Shown one piece after another: positions 53,474 through 61,651 of a DNA stretch of 64,000 nt (the stretch's first letter is position 1; every line of letters begins with the position of its first letter). The position numbers were made by a program, and so were the translations under genes. Origin of the DNA: Streptomyces sp. A3M-1-3 (GTDB taxonomy: Bacteria > Actinomycetota > Actinomycetes > Streptomycetales > Streptomycetaceae); the NCBI RefSeq assembly GCF_024213665.1, contig NZ_JANAVP010000012.1:1-64000 (forward strand). The letters are read 5' to 3'. A model generated the notes under the pieces. The model was given only the letters and a program-made list of their open reading frames with translations. It made no database searches and was not told the DNA's origin.

Positions 53474-54238
53474 ATGCGACTGCCCACTGCCCTTGCCCTT
53501 GGAGTTGCCACAGGCACGATCGCCACAGCGGCGATCGTCCCAGCCGGCCACGCGGCCGCGGCCACCGCCCCCGCAGCCGTCGCCGGTCCAAATCAGCCGC
53601 CCACCTGCGGGGACCCCGCGAGCCGCGAGTTTCCCGTCCGTACCGTGATCCGTGGCGGCCCCGCCACCTACTGGCCCGGCAGCGGCTTCCAGACCTGGCA
53701 GCTGGAGCTGACCAACACCACCGGTCACGTGTGCCGCGGCATCCACCCCGTCGTCGTACTCACCGACCGCGACCGGGTACTGAGGGCCTCCCAGGTCCGG
53801 ATGGAGTTCTTCGACGAGGCCGCCGACCGGCAGCGGCCCGCGACCATGGAGCAGACCGACGAGGACGAGGCCATCGGCGTCTTCGAGGGCGGCACCGCCT
53901 TTCCCGGCTTCACCGTCGAGCCCGGCGGGACGCTCACCGTCGACGTCCGGCTCGCGTTCACCGCCGACGCGCTGCCCAACGAGGTCGTCGCCGAGGCGGC
54001 AGTCGTCCAGCGCAAGGGCGACGACGGCGACTGGGTGGGCGACTCGGCCGACTACCGCTTCGCCATTGCCCCGGCCGACGACGAGCCCGCCGACCCGCCG
54101 GCCGACGGCCTCGCGAGTACGGGTGCGCGTACGGGCGCGGAGGCCGACCGGCTGCGCGGGCTCGGCCTCGTCGCCGGTGGGCTCGTCCTCGGCGGCGGGG
54201 TCCTCGTCGTGGGGTCCCGGCGGCACCGCAGAGGCTGA
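53474..54238 (+). CDS. Secreted protein with LASTG cell-wall sorting signal
   Basis: 254 aa. A signal peptide (about residues 1-30) is followed by an immunoglobulin-like beta domain of about 160 residues with two cysteines (C45, C87). The C-terminus has LASTG (213-217), a hydrophobic helix (LGLVAGGLVLGGGVLVVG) and RRHRRG, a class E sortase-type sorting signal. It is likely anchored to peptidoglycan by the sortase encoded at 46993 or a paralogue. Ligand unknown. Confidence 0.83.
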   Translation: MRLPTALALGVATGTIATAAIVPAGHAAAATAPAAVAGPNQPPTCGDPASREFPVRTVIRGGPATYWPGSGFQTWQLELTNTTGHVCRGIHPVVVLTDRDRVLRASQVRMEFFDEAADRQRPATMEQTDEDEAIGVFEGGTAFPGFTVEPGGTLTVDVRLAFTADALPNEVVAEAAVVQRKGDDGDWVGDSADYRFAIAPADDEPADPPADGLASTGARTGAEADRLRGLGLVAGGLVLGGGVLVVGSRRHRRG

Positions 54239-54240
54239 CC

Positions 54241-54288
54241 GGCCGTACAGTCCCACCCTGGACTGGCCGTACAGTCCCACCGTGGACT
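54241..54288 (+). promoter_or_regulatory. 24-bp tandem duplication carrying the GntR promoter
   Basis: GGCCGTACAGTCCCACC recurs twice at a 24-bp period. The second TACAGT (54270-54275) lies 6 bp before the GTG at 54282, a -10 position for a leaderless mRNA; the first TACAGT is at 54246-54251. Confidence 0.6.
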
Positions 54289-55046
54289 ACCCGAACGACC
54301 AGGTCCCTGGCGCACCCATCCGATCCGGCATCCCGGAGCACGGGCGCATCCCCAAGTACTACGCGGTGAAGGCCCGGATCGCCGTACTGCTCGACGAGTT
54401 GGGCGAGGGCGGGCTGCTGCCGACCGAGCGCGATCTCGCCGAGCGGTACGAGGTCGCGCGCGAGACCGTCCGGCAGGCCCTGCGCGAACTCCTGCTGGAG
54501 GGGCGGCTGCGCCGCCACGGGCGCGGCACGGTCGTCGCGGGCCCCAAGCTGGAGCAGCCGCTGTCGCTGGCCAGCTACACCGAGGGGGTACGCCGTCAGG
54601 GCCGTCGCCCCGGACGTAACCTCATCAGCCTCGAACGCTTCCCGTGCCCCGAGGCGCTCGCGCCCGACATCGGGGCCCGGCCGGGCGAGCCGGTCTGGCA
54701 CCTGGAGCGGGTGCTGCTCGCGGACGACGAGCGGGTCGGGCTGGAGAGCACGTACGTCTCGGTGACCCGGGTGCCGCGGCTGGACAGCGAGTTCGAGCCG
54801 GACTCCTCCTTCTACGTCTACCTCCGCGACCGGCTCGGCATCGGCTTCGGCGATGCCGACGAGCGGCTGGAGACCGTACTCGCGACACCGCGCGAGGCGC
54901 TGCTGATCGGCACCCCGCCGGCCCTCCCGATGCTGCTCATCCACCGGCTGTCGCGGGACACGGCGGGCCGGCCGCTGGAGCGGGTGCGCTCGCTGTACCG
55001 GGGTGACCGCTTCAGCTTTACGGCGCATCTGGGGCCGCGTGGCTGA
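54282..55046 (+). CDS. GntR/HutC-subfamily regulator of the phosphonate genes
   Basis: 254 aa from GTG 54282. The helix-turn-helix is LPTERDLAERYEVARETVRQALRELLLEGRL. The C-terminal UTRA effector domain has SLASYTEGVRRQGRRPG, WHLERVLLADDERVGLESTYV and GTPPALPMLLIHRLSRD. There is no SD, so the mRNA is probably leaderless. Position before a phosphonate-uptake and breakdown operon suggests it is the repressor, with a 15-bp motif at 55321 and 61574 as candidate sites. Confidence 0.88.
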   Translation: MDYPNDQVPGAPIRSGIPEHGRIPKYYAVKARIAVLLDELGEGGLLPTERDLAERYEVARETVRQALRELLLEGRLRRHGRGTVVAGPKLEQPLSLASYTEGVRRQGRRPGRNLISLERFPCPEALAPDIGARPGEPVWHLERVLLADDERVGLESTYVSVTRVPRLDSEFEPDSSFYVYLRDRLGIGFGDADERLETVLATPREALLIGTPPALPMLLIHRLSRDTAGRPLERVRSLYRGDRFSFTAHLGPRG

Positions 55047-55246
55047 CCCTGGGCAGGCTGCGCGGCTGACCGCGGGCGGGGCTGGGCGGGTCCGGGCTGG
55101 GGGTCCGGGGGTCGCCCCCCGGGGGATGCGGCACGGCGCATCTGGGGCCGCGTGGCTGACCCTGGGCAGGCTGCGCGGCTGACCGCGGGCGGGGCTGGGC
55201 GGGTCCGGGCTGGGGGTCCGGGGGTTGCCCCCGGGGGATGCGGCAC
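55021..55246. repeat. 113-bp tandem duplication at the GntR gene 3' end
   Basis: The block from 55021 is repeated at 55134 with few differences. The first copy includes the last 26 bp of the regulator gene. The rest of the 364-bp gap (55047-55410) holds only an operator-like motif. Confidence 0.88.
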
Positions 55247-55320
55247 TGCACATCTGGGCAACCAGGGGTAAATCGCCCCTCACGCTGCGCTCAGAAGACA
55301 GCTTTTGATCACGAGAATAT

Positions 55321-55335
55321 AACGGGTCTAGTCCA
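55321..55335. promoter_or_regulatory. Candidate GntR operator upstream of the phosphonate operon
   Basis: AACGGGTCTAGTCCA matches 14 of 15 bases of the motif upstream of the phosphatase gene (61574-61588). Its core GGTCTAGTCC is close to the GTnTAnAC-type sites of HutC-family repressors. Confidence 0.65.
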
Positions 55336-55410
55336 TCCTTGGGGGCCTGTTCACCGTGCCGTTGCCAGGTGGATTTATCCGGGTCACTCGTCCCCACGAG
55401 CGTTGCCGCC

Positions 55411-56547
55411 GTGAGAGTCATTGTCGTCGGAGCCGGCGTAGTGGGAACCATGCACGCCTGGCACGCAGTGGAACGCGGCCACGAGGTCGTCCAGATCGAG
55501 CGCGAGAGCGAGGCGCGCGGCGCCTCACTCCGCAACTTCGGCCAGGTGTGGATCAGCGGCCGCGCGGGCGGGGAGGAGTTGGAGACCGCACTGCGCGCCC
55601 GCGAGCTGTGGGAGGCCATCGGGGCCGAGGTCCCGGAGCTCGGCTTCCGGGCCAACGGCTCGCTGACCGTCGTACGCAACGCCCCCGAACTGGCCGTCGC
55701 CGAGGCCGCGCTGAACCGTCCCGACGCCGCCGCCCGCGGCTACAGGCTCGTCACCGCGGACGAGGCACGCCAGATCAACCCCGCCCTGCGGGGCCTCGCT
55801 TTGAATGGACACGGCGGCGGCGCACTGTGGTGCGAACGCGACGCCGCCGTCGAGCCGCGCACCGCGCAGCTCGCCCTCAGGGCGAAGCTCCTCGCGTCCG
55901 GCCGCTACACCTTCCTCGGGGGGCGCGAGGTCCGCGAGGTGATCGGCGAGCGCGCGGTCCGGGACGACCACGGCGACGTACACAGCGGTGACGCCGTCGT
56001 CCTCTGTACGGGCGCGTCGCTCGGCGGCCTCGTCCGCGAGCTCGTCCCCGACCTGCCGGTACGCCGCGTCCGGCTGCAGATGATGCAGACCGATCCGCTC
56101 GGGGAGCCGCTGACGACATCCGTCGCCGACGCCGACAGCTTCCGGTACTACCCGGCGTACGCGAGCGAGGCGCTCGACGCGCTGAACGACGGGCAGCCGC
56201 AGGCGCCGACCGCCGCCCAGCACAAGATGCAGCTGCTCATGGTGCAGAGGAAGGACGGCGGGCTGACCATCGGCGACACCCACGAGTACGACCACCCCTT
56301 CGCCTTCGACGTACTCGAGGACCCGTACGAGCACCTGGCCGGAGTGGTCGAGTCCTTCCTGGGCCGGCCGCTGCCGAAGATCCGCCGCCGCTGGGCGGGG
56401 GTGTACGCGCAGTGCACCGACAAGAGCCGCGTCGTGCACCGGCAGCAGGTGCGCGAGGGCGTGTGGCTGGTCACCGGGCCCGGCGGGCGCGGCATGACCT
56501 GCTCGCCCGCGATCGCCGAGAAGACCGCCGACGAGCTGGGCTGGTGA
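55411..56547 (+). CDS. TIGR03364-type FAD-dependent oxidoreductase (phosphonate-associated)
   Basis: 378 aa from GTG 55411. VIVVGAGVVGTMHAWHAVERGHEV is the FAD-binding Rossmann motif, SLRNFGQVWISGR is typical of the TIGR03364 family, and VTGPGGRGMTCSPAIAE is the C-terminal FAD loop. The family is related to D-amino-acid oxidases and lies in phosphonate operons, where it may oxidise N-methylated or free aminoethylphosphonate to phosphonoacetaldehyde. This is inference from neighbours. Its stop overlaps the start of the hydrolase gene. Confidence 0.88.
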   Translation: MRVIVVGAGVVGTMHAWHAVERGHEVVQIERESEARGASLRNFGQVWISGRAGGEELETALRARELWEAIGAEVPELGFRANGSLTVVRNAPELAVAEAALNRPDAAARGYRLVTADEARQINPALRGLALNGHGGGALWCERDAAVEPRTAQLALRAKLLASGRYTFLGGREVREVIGERAVRDDHGDVHSGDAVVLCTGASLGGLVRELVPDLPVRRVRLQMMQTDPLGEPLTTSVADADSFRYYPAYASEALDALNDGQPQAPTAAQHKMQLLMVQRKDGGLTIGDTHEYDHPFAFDVLEDPYEHLAGVVESFLGRPLPKIRRRWAGVYAQCTDKSRVVHRQQVREGVWLVTGPGGRGMTCSPAIAEKTADELGW

Positions 56548-57317
56548 GTGACATGAGCAGTGACATGAGCAGCGACATGAGCAGTGACATGACGAATGAG
56601 ATGACCGAAGCGAAGATCAACCTTGTTGTGCTGGACATGGCCGGCACGACCGTCGCCGACGGCGGCCTCGTCGAGCAGGCCTTCTCCCGCGCCGCCGAGG
56701 GGCTGGGCGTCGAACCCGGCTCGCCGGACCACGCCGAGCAGCTCGCGTACGTCCGCGCCACCATGGGCGAATCGAAGATCACCGTCTTCCGGGCGCTCTT
56801 CGGCGAGGAGGAGAAGGCCCAGGCCGCCAACAAGGCATTCGAGCAGGCGTACGCCGAGCTGGTCGACGGCGGGCAGTGCGCGCCCCTCCCGGGCGCGGCC
56901 GAAGCCATCGCGTCCCTGCGCGCCGCAGGCCGCACCGTCGTCCTGACGACCGGCTTCGCCCGGACCACCCAGGACGCCATCCTCGACGCCCTCGGCTGGC
57001 AGGACCTGGCGGACCTCACCCTCTGCCCGGCCGACGCCGGCCGCGGCCGGCCCTACCCGGACATGGTGCTGGCGGCGCTGCTGCGCACCGGAGCCGCCGA
57101 TTCCGTAAGAGAGATCGCCGTCGCCGGCGACACGGCCTACGACATGCTGAGCGGCGCCCGTTCCGGCGCGCGCGTCGTCGCCGGAGTCCTCACCGGGGCA
57201 CACGACGAGCCCACGCTCCGCGACAACGGCGCCACCCACATCCTCGGCTCGGTCGCCGGACTCCCCGATCTGCTCGCGCGGCTGACGCGCGAGGCCGAGC
57301 CCCAGGCGGACCGATGA
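56544..57317 (+). CDS. Phosphonatase-like HAD hydrolase (PhnX-like, TIGR03351 type)
   Basis: 257 aa if started at GTG 56544 (GTGA overlap). LVVLDMAGTTVADGG holds the HAD nucleophile, and TTGFARTT plus AVAGDTAYDMLSGARSGA are motifs II and III. It probably hydrolyses phosphonoacetaldehyde or a related compound. The N-terminus is unusual: the 12-bp unit GACATGAGCAGT repeats four times and encodes several in-frame starts (56544, 56553, 56565, 56577, 56589, 56601). The folded domain begins after the last of these. Confidence 0.88.
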   Translation: MSDMSSDMSSDMSSDMTNEMTEAKINLVVLDMAGTTVADGGLVEQAFSRAAEGLGVEPGSPDHAEQLAYVRATMGESKITVFRALFGEEEKAQAANKAFEQAYAELVDGGQCAPLPGAAEAIASLRAAGRTVVLTTGFARTTQDAILDALGWQDLADLTLCPADAGRGRPYPDMVLAALLRTGAADSVREIAVAGDTAYDMLSGARSGARVVAGVLTGAHDEPTLRDNGATHILGSVAGLPDLLARLTREAEPQADR

Positions 57318-58375
57318 CCAGCGGGATCCGCTTCGAGCAGGTCACCGTCGCGTACGGCGGGAACGTCGTGCTGGATGCGCTCGACCTCACCGTCGAGCCC
57401 GGCGAGGTCATGGCCCTCCTCGGGCCCTCCGGCTCGGGCAAGACCACCGCGCTGCGGGCCGTCGCCGGTTTCGTACAGCCCCGCTCCGGGCGCGTCCTCA
57501 TCGGCGGCCGGGACGTCACCGGGCTGCCGCCGCACCGGCGGGGCATCGGGATGGTCGTCCAGCAGTACGCGCTCTTCCCGCACATGCGGGTCGAGGACAA
57601 CGTGGCCTTCGGCCTCAAGGCGCAGAAGGCACCCAAGGGCGAGATCCCGGGGCGGGTCGCCGAGGCCCTGGAGATGACCGGCATGGCCGCCTACGCCAAG
57701 CGCTATCCGCGCGAGCTCTCCGGCGGCCAGCAGCAGCGCGTCGCCATCGCGCGGGCGCTGGCGATCCGGCCCGGCGTGCTGCTCCTCGACGAGCCGCTCT
57801 CCGCGCTCGACGCGCGGTTGCGGTCCGGGATGCTGGCCGAACTCGCGCGGCTGCACCGGGAGCTGCCCGACGTCTCGATCCTGTACGTCACCCACGACCA
57901 GGTCGAGGCGCTCACCCTCGCCGACCGCATCGCGGTCATGGACAAGGCGCGCCTCCAGGACTGCGGCACCCCGCAGGACCTCTACCGGCGCCCGCGCACC
58001 GAGTTCACCGCGTCGTTCGTCGGCAACGCGAACCTGTTGCCGGTGGAGGTCGCCGACGGCGGTGTCCGCTTCGCCGGCCAGGACCTGGCGGTCGCCACCC
58101 CCGATTCCGCGGCGGCCGGTGCGGCGGCCACGCTGTGCGTACGCCCCCACCTGGTCGGGCTCGGCGCGGGCCCCAACCCGCTGCGCGGCACGGTCGCCGA
58201 GGTGCAGTGGCGCGGCTCCACCCACCGGTTGTACGTCGATGTGGCCGGCCACCGCGTCAAGGCGGACCTCCGCGAGCTGCGCCGGACCCCGGCGCTCGGT
58301 GACGAGGTAACCCTGCACTTCGCACCGGAGGACGCGGTGCTGCTGCCTGCGGGAGCGGGGGTGTCCCATGGCTAG
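57314..58375 (+). CDS. ABC transporter ATPase, 2-aminoethylphosphonate type
   Basis: 353 aa, ATGA overlap with the previous gene. Walker A GPSGSGKTT, Q-loop VVQQYALFPHMRVEDNV, signature LSGGQQQRVAIARAL, Walker B LLLDEPLSALDARL and the switch THDQVEALTLADR are complete. A C-terminal TOBE-like domain (NLLPVEVADGGVRF, LRGTVAEVQWRGSTHRLYV) indicates the CUT/MalK-type solute importer class. It powers the two permeases that follow. Confidence 0.94.
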   Translation: MTSGIRFEQVTVAYGGNVVLDALDLTVEPGEVMALLGPSGSGKTTALRAVAGFVQPRSGRVLIGGRDVTGLPPHRRGIGMVVQQYALFPHMRVEDNVAFGLKAQKAPKGEIPGRVAEALEMTGMAAYAKRYPRELSGGQQQRVAIARALAIRPGVLLLDEPLSALDARLRSGMLAELARLHRELPDVSILYVTHDQVEALTLADRIAVMDKARLQDCGTPQDLYRRPRTEFTASFVGNANLLPVEVADGGVRFAGQDLAVATPDSAAAGAAATLCVRPHLVGLGAGPNPLRGTVAEVQWRGSTHRLYVDVAGHRVKADLRELRRTPALGDEVTLHFAPEDAVLLPAGAGVSHG

Positions 58376-59639
58376 CGCGATGTCGCCTGCGGCGGGCGGT
58401 GGGGGGTCCGGCGCGGGTCCCCTGGCGGGGGGCACATCGCCGTCGGCGCCCGCGCGTGCGGACCGTGGGTCGGGTGGTGCGGGTCCCCGGGTGGGTGACG
58501 CCTCGCCAGCGGCGCCCGCGCGTGCGGACCGTGGGCCGGGTGCGGGTCCCCTGGCGGGGGGCACCTCGCCGTCGGCGCCCCCGCCGGACCGGCCTGAGGC
58601 CGGAACTGGGGTGCGCCCGGCCTACGGCCGGGCTGGGGTTCCCACCCGCACCACCTGTGCGGACCGTGGGTCCGGTGCGGGTCCCCTCGCGGGGGGTCAC
58701 TCGCCGTCGGCGCCCGCCCCGGCGACCGACTCCCGCTCCGCGGCCTCGCCCGCCCCGACCACCGTCGGCGGCCCGACGCGGCCCCCGCCCGAGGGGCCCG
58801 GCGGCATCAAGGGTCCGCGCTCGGTGCCGCGTTGGGTTTGGGCGGTGCCGCCCGTTGCTGTTCTCTCGTTGGTCTTTCTCTATCCCCTCGGCCTTGTCGT
58901 CCAGCAGTCCGTCTCGCCCGACGAGGGCGGCACCTCCTTCGCCCCCTACGCCGAGGTCTTCGCGTCCGAGGCGTTCCGGGAGGCGCTCAGTACCACCGTG
59001 TGGCTCGCTGCCGGATCGACGATCGGGTGTCTCGTCCTCGGGTTCGCGCTGGCCCTGGTCATCGCCTTCGTACCGTTCCCCGGCGGGAAGGCCGTCTCGA
59101 AGTTCATCGACGTCTTCCTCTCCTTCCCCTCCTTCCTCATCACGCTCGCGCTGCTGTTCGTCTACGGCACCGTCGGGATGGCGAACGGCGTGTGGACCGA
59201 TCTCACCGGTGCCGCCGACGGGCCGTTCCACTTCCTGACCACACCCTGGGGCGTACTCCTCGCCGAGATCACCTACTTCACGCCGTTCGTGGTGCGGCCG
59301 CTGCTCGCCGCGTTCTCCCAGATCGACACCGCGCAGCTCGAAGTGGCCTCGTCGCTGGGCGCCAAGCCCGCCCGGATCGTCCGGCAGGTGATCCTCCCCG
59401 AGGCGCTGCCCGCCCTCGCGGCCGGCGGCAGCCTCGTCCTCGTGATGTGCCTCAACGAGTTCGGCATCGTCCTCTTCACCGGTGCCAAGGGCGTCACGAC
59501 CCTGCCGATGCTCGTGTACAGCAAGGCGATCCTCGAATCCGACTACCCCGCCGCCTGCGTGGTCGCCGTCGTCAACATCGCGATCTCCGTGGGCCTCTAC
59601 AGCCTCTACCGGGTGGTGAGCCGTCGTGCTGGTGCATAG
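58368..59639 (+). CDS. ABC transporter permease, 2-aminoethylphosphonate type, with repeat-derived N-terminus
   Basis: 423 aa. Six membrane helices start near residue 150. The EAA-like loop is ASSLGAKPARIVRQVILPEALPAL. The first 145 residues are an Ala/Gly/Pro/Ser-rich region encoded by imperfect DNA repeats, absent in most relatives. ATG 58368 overlaps the ATPase gene by 8 bp. An internal start closer to the first helix would give a normal-sized protein, but no strong SD is seen. Confidence 0.9.
   Translation: MASAMSPAAGGGGSGAGPLAGGTSPSAPARADRGSGGAGPRVGDASPAAPARADRGPGAGPLAGGTSPSAPPPDRPEAGTGVRPAYGRAGVPTRTTCADRGSGAGPLAGGHSPSAPAPATDSRSAASPAPTTVGGPTRPPPEGPGGIKGPRSVPRWVWAVPPVAVLSLVFLYPLGLVVQQSVSPDEGGTSFAPYAEVFASEAFREALSTTVWLAAGSTIGCLVLGFALALVIAFVPFPGGKAVSKFIDVFLSFPSFLITLALLFVYGTVGMANGVWTDLTGAADGPFHFLTTPWGVLLAEITYFTPFVVRPLLAAFSQIDTAQLEVASSLGAKPARIVRQVILPEALPALAAGGSLVLVMCLNEFGIVLFTGAKGVTTLPMLVYSKAILESDYPAACVVAVVNIAISVGLYSLYRVVSRRAGA
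58415..58720. repeat. Imperfect GC-rich repeats in the permease 5' end
   Basis: Units sharing GCGGACCGTGGGTC, CGGGTCCCCTGGCGGGG and TCGCCGTCGGCGCCCGC recur at about 58415, 58530 and 58660, with a degenerate copy near 58480. They resemble intergenic GC repeats rather than coding sequence, yet the frame stays open. Confidence 0.75.
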
Positions 59640-60423
59640 CCGCAAGGGCAAGTGGGCAACATGGGCCCTCTTCTTCGCCCTCTTCCTGCCGCTCTTCGCG
59701 CTGCCCCTCCTCGTCATCGTGGCCGCGTCCTTCTCGACCCACTGGTCCGGCGCCTTCCCGTCCGGCCCGACCGCCGAGCACTACGGATCGGCCGTACGCG
59801 GGGACTCCCTCCAGGCCCTGATCACCAGCCTCGTCACCGCCGTGACCGCGAGCCTGCTCGCACTGACCGTCGGCACCTGGGCGGCCCTCGCCGGAGCAGC
59901 CCTGAAAGAGCGCGGGAAGCGAGTCCTGGACGCGCTGTTCATGCTGCCGGTCGCCGTCCCGTCCGTCGTCGTCGGCCTGGCGATCCTCGTCGCCTTCAGC
60001 CGGCCGCCGATGCTGCTCAACGGCACCCGCTGGATCGTGATCCTGGCGCACACCGTGCTGGTCACCGCGTTCGCCCACCAGTCGGTCTCGGCCGCGATCG
60101 TCCGTCTCGACCCGGCGTACGAGCAGGCCGCGGCCGGCCTGGGCGCCCGCCCCTCGTACGTCCTGTGGCGAGTGAGACTCCCGCTCCTGCTGCCGTCCCT
60201 CAACGCGGCCGCCGGGCTCTGCTTCGCCCTCTCCATGGGCGAGCTGAGCGCCACGATGATGCTCTATCCGCCGGACTGGATGCCCCTGCCGGTCCAGATC
60301 TTCACGGCCACCGACCGCGGTTCGCTCTTCACCGGCTCCGCCGTCGCCGTCGTGCTGATGGGCACGACACTGCTGGTCCTGCTCGCCGTCTCCCGTATCC
60401 GTACCAGAGCTTCCTTCCGCTAG
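59626..60423 (+). CDS. ABC transporter permease, 2-aminoethylphosphonate type (second)
   Basis: 265 aa from GTG 59626, overlapping the first permease gene by 14 bp; GTG 59632 is an alternative. Six helices, with the conserved loop AAAGLGARPSYVLWRVRLPLLLPSLNAA. It pairs with the first permease to form the membrane channel. Confidence 0.92.
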   Translation: MLVHSRKGKWATWALFFALFLPLFALPLLVIVAASFSTHWSGAFPSGPTAEHYGSAVRGDSLQALITSLVTAVTASLLALTVGTWAALAGAALKERGKRVLDALFMLPVAVPSVVVGLAILVAFSRPPMLLNGTRWIVILAHTVLVTAFAHQSVSAAIVRLDPAYEQAAAGLGARPSYVLWRVRLPLLLPSLNAAAGLCFALSMGELSATMMLYPPDWMPLPVQIFTATDRGSLFTGSAVAVVLMGTTLLVLLAVSRIRTRASFR

Positions 60424-60437
60424 GAGAACGAAACGTC

Positions 60438-61508
60438 ATGTCCAAGAACCTCAAGCCGATCGCCGCCGTCGCCGGCAGCCTCGCCCTCACCGCCGCCCTC
60501 ACGGCCACCCTCACCGCCTGCGGCGGTACGTCCGCCGCTTCCGACGAGAAGGTCGTCACCGTCTACAGCGCCGACGGCCTCAAGGGCGAGAACGGCGACG
60601 GCTGGTACGACCAGGTCTTCAAGGACTTCGAGAAGAAGACCGGCATCAAGGTGAAGTACGTGGAGGGCGGCTCCGGAGAGATGGTGCAGCGCGCCGTCCG
60701 CGAGAAGTCCAACACCCAGGCCGATGTCCTCGTCACCCTCCCGCCGTTCATCCAGCAGGCCAACAGCAAGGGGCTGCTCCAGGCGTACCGGCCGAAGGGC
60801 TCCGACCAGGTCAACGGCGGCGACAAGGCCGGCGACGGCAAGTGGACCTCGGTCGTGAACAACTACTTCGCGTTCGTCCACAACAAGAAGGAGCTGAAGG
60901 AGGCCCCCCGGACCTGGGAGGAGCTCCTCGACGGCCGCTTCAAGGACAAGCTCCAGTACTCCACGCCCGGTGTCGCGGGCGACGGCACCGCGGTCGTCAT
61001 CAAGGCGATGCACGACTTCGGCGGCAAGGAGCCGGCGATGGAGTACCTGAAGAAGCTCCAGGCCAACAACGTCGGCCCGTCCTCCTCCACCAGCAAGCTC
61101 GCGCCCAAGGTCGACAAGGGCGAGATCCTGGTCGCCAACGGCGATGTCCAGATGAACTTCGCCCAGTCCAAGTCCATGCCGAACCTGGGCATATGGTTCC
61201 CGGCGAAGGACGGCGGCAAGCCCACCACCTTCGCGCTCCCGTACGCGGCGGGCCTGGTCAGCAAGGCTCCGCACAGTGAGAACGGCAAGAAGCTCCTCGA
61301 CTTCATGCTCAGCGAGGACGCGCAGAAGCAGGTCAGCGAGATCGGCGGCGGCTTCCCGGCCCGTACGGACGTCAAGCCCACCGACGCCAACGCCGGCGAA
61401 CTCACCAAGCTGATGAGCGGTGTTGAGGTCTTCGAGCCGGACTGGGCCGACATCGAGAAGAACCTTCCCGCGTACGTCGACGCGTGGAAGTCGGCCACCG
61501 GCAGCTGA
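60438..61508 (+). CDS. ABC transporter substrate-binding lipoprotein, 2-aminoethylphosphonate type
   Basis: 356 aa from ATG 60438 (AGGAGA upstream). Type II signal peptide with lipobox LTAC (Cys about 28). The mature protein starts VVTVYSADGLKGENGDGWYDQVFKDFEKKTGIKVKYVEGGSGEMVQR region, typical of family 1 iron/AEP binding proteins. GFPARTDV near the end is the conserved C-terminal motif. It captures the ligand for the importer encoded just upstream. Confidence 0.92.
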   Translation: MSKNLKPIAAVAGSLALTAALTATLTACGGTSAASDEKVVTVYSADGLKGENGDGWYDQVFKDFEKKTGIKVKYVEGGSGEMVQRAVREKSNTQADVLVTLPPFIQQANSKGLLQAYRPKGSDQVNGGDKAGDGKWTSVVNNYFAFVHNKKELKEAPRTWEELLDGRFKDKLQYSTPGVAGDGTAVVIKAMHDFGGKEPAMEYLKKLQANNVGPSSSTSKLAPKVDKGEILVANGDVQMNFAQSKSMPNLGIWFPAKDGGKPTTFALPYAAGLVSKAPHSENGKKLLDFMLSEDAQKQVSEIGGGFPARTDVKPTDANAGELTKLMSGVEVFEPDWADIEKNLPAYVDAWKSATGS

Positions 61509-61526
61509 CCGGACACCCTGCGGCAA

Positions 61527-61547
61527 CCAGAGCGGTTCAGGCTCTGG
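61527..61547 (+). terminator. Hairpin after the substrate-binding protein gene
   Basis: CCAGAGC pairs with GCTCTGG across a 7-nt loop, 19 bp after the stop. GCTCTGGAC can also pair with GTCCAGAGC at 61584-61592, so the stem may compete with a second fold. Confidence 0.5.
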
Positions 61548-61573
61548 ACAGCGTCGGACAGTGACGCGAAGGT

Positions 61574-61592
61574 AACGGGTCTGGTCCAGAGC
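61574..61592. promoter_or_regulatory. Candidate GntR operator upstream of the phosphatase gene
   Basis: AACGGGTCTGGTCCA (61574-61588) repeats the motif at 55321 with one change. It contains a perfect TCTGG-T-CCAGA palindrome at 61580-61590. The position 60-80 bp before the start fits a promoter site. Confidence 0.65.
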
Positions 61593-61651
61593 GAAACTCG
61601 GCTCCGGACCGGGCCCTCCGCTCTGCCCCCACGATGCCCATGGAGGAATAC

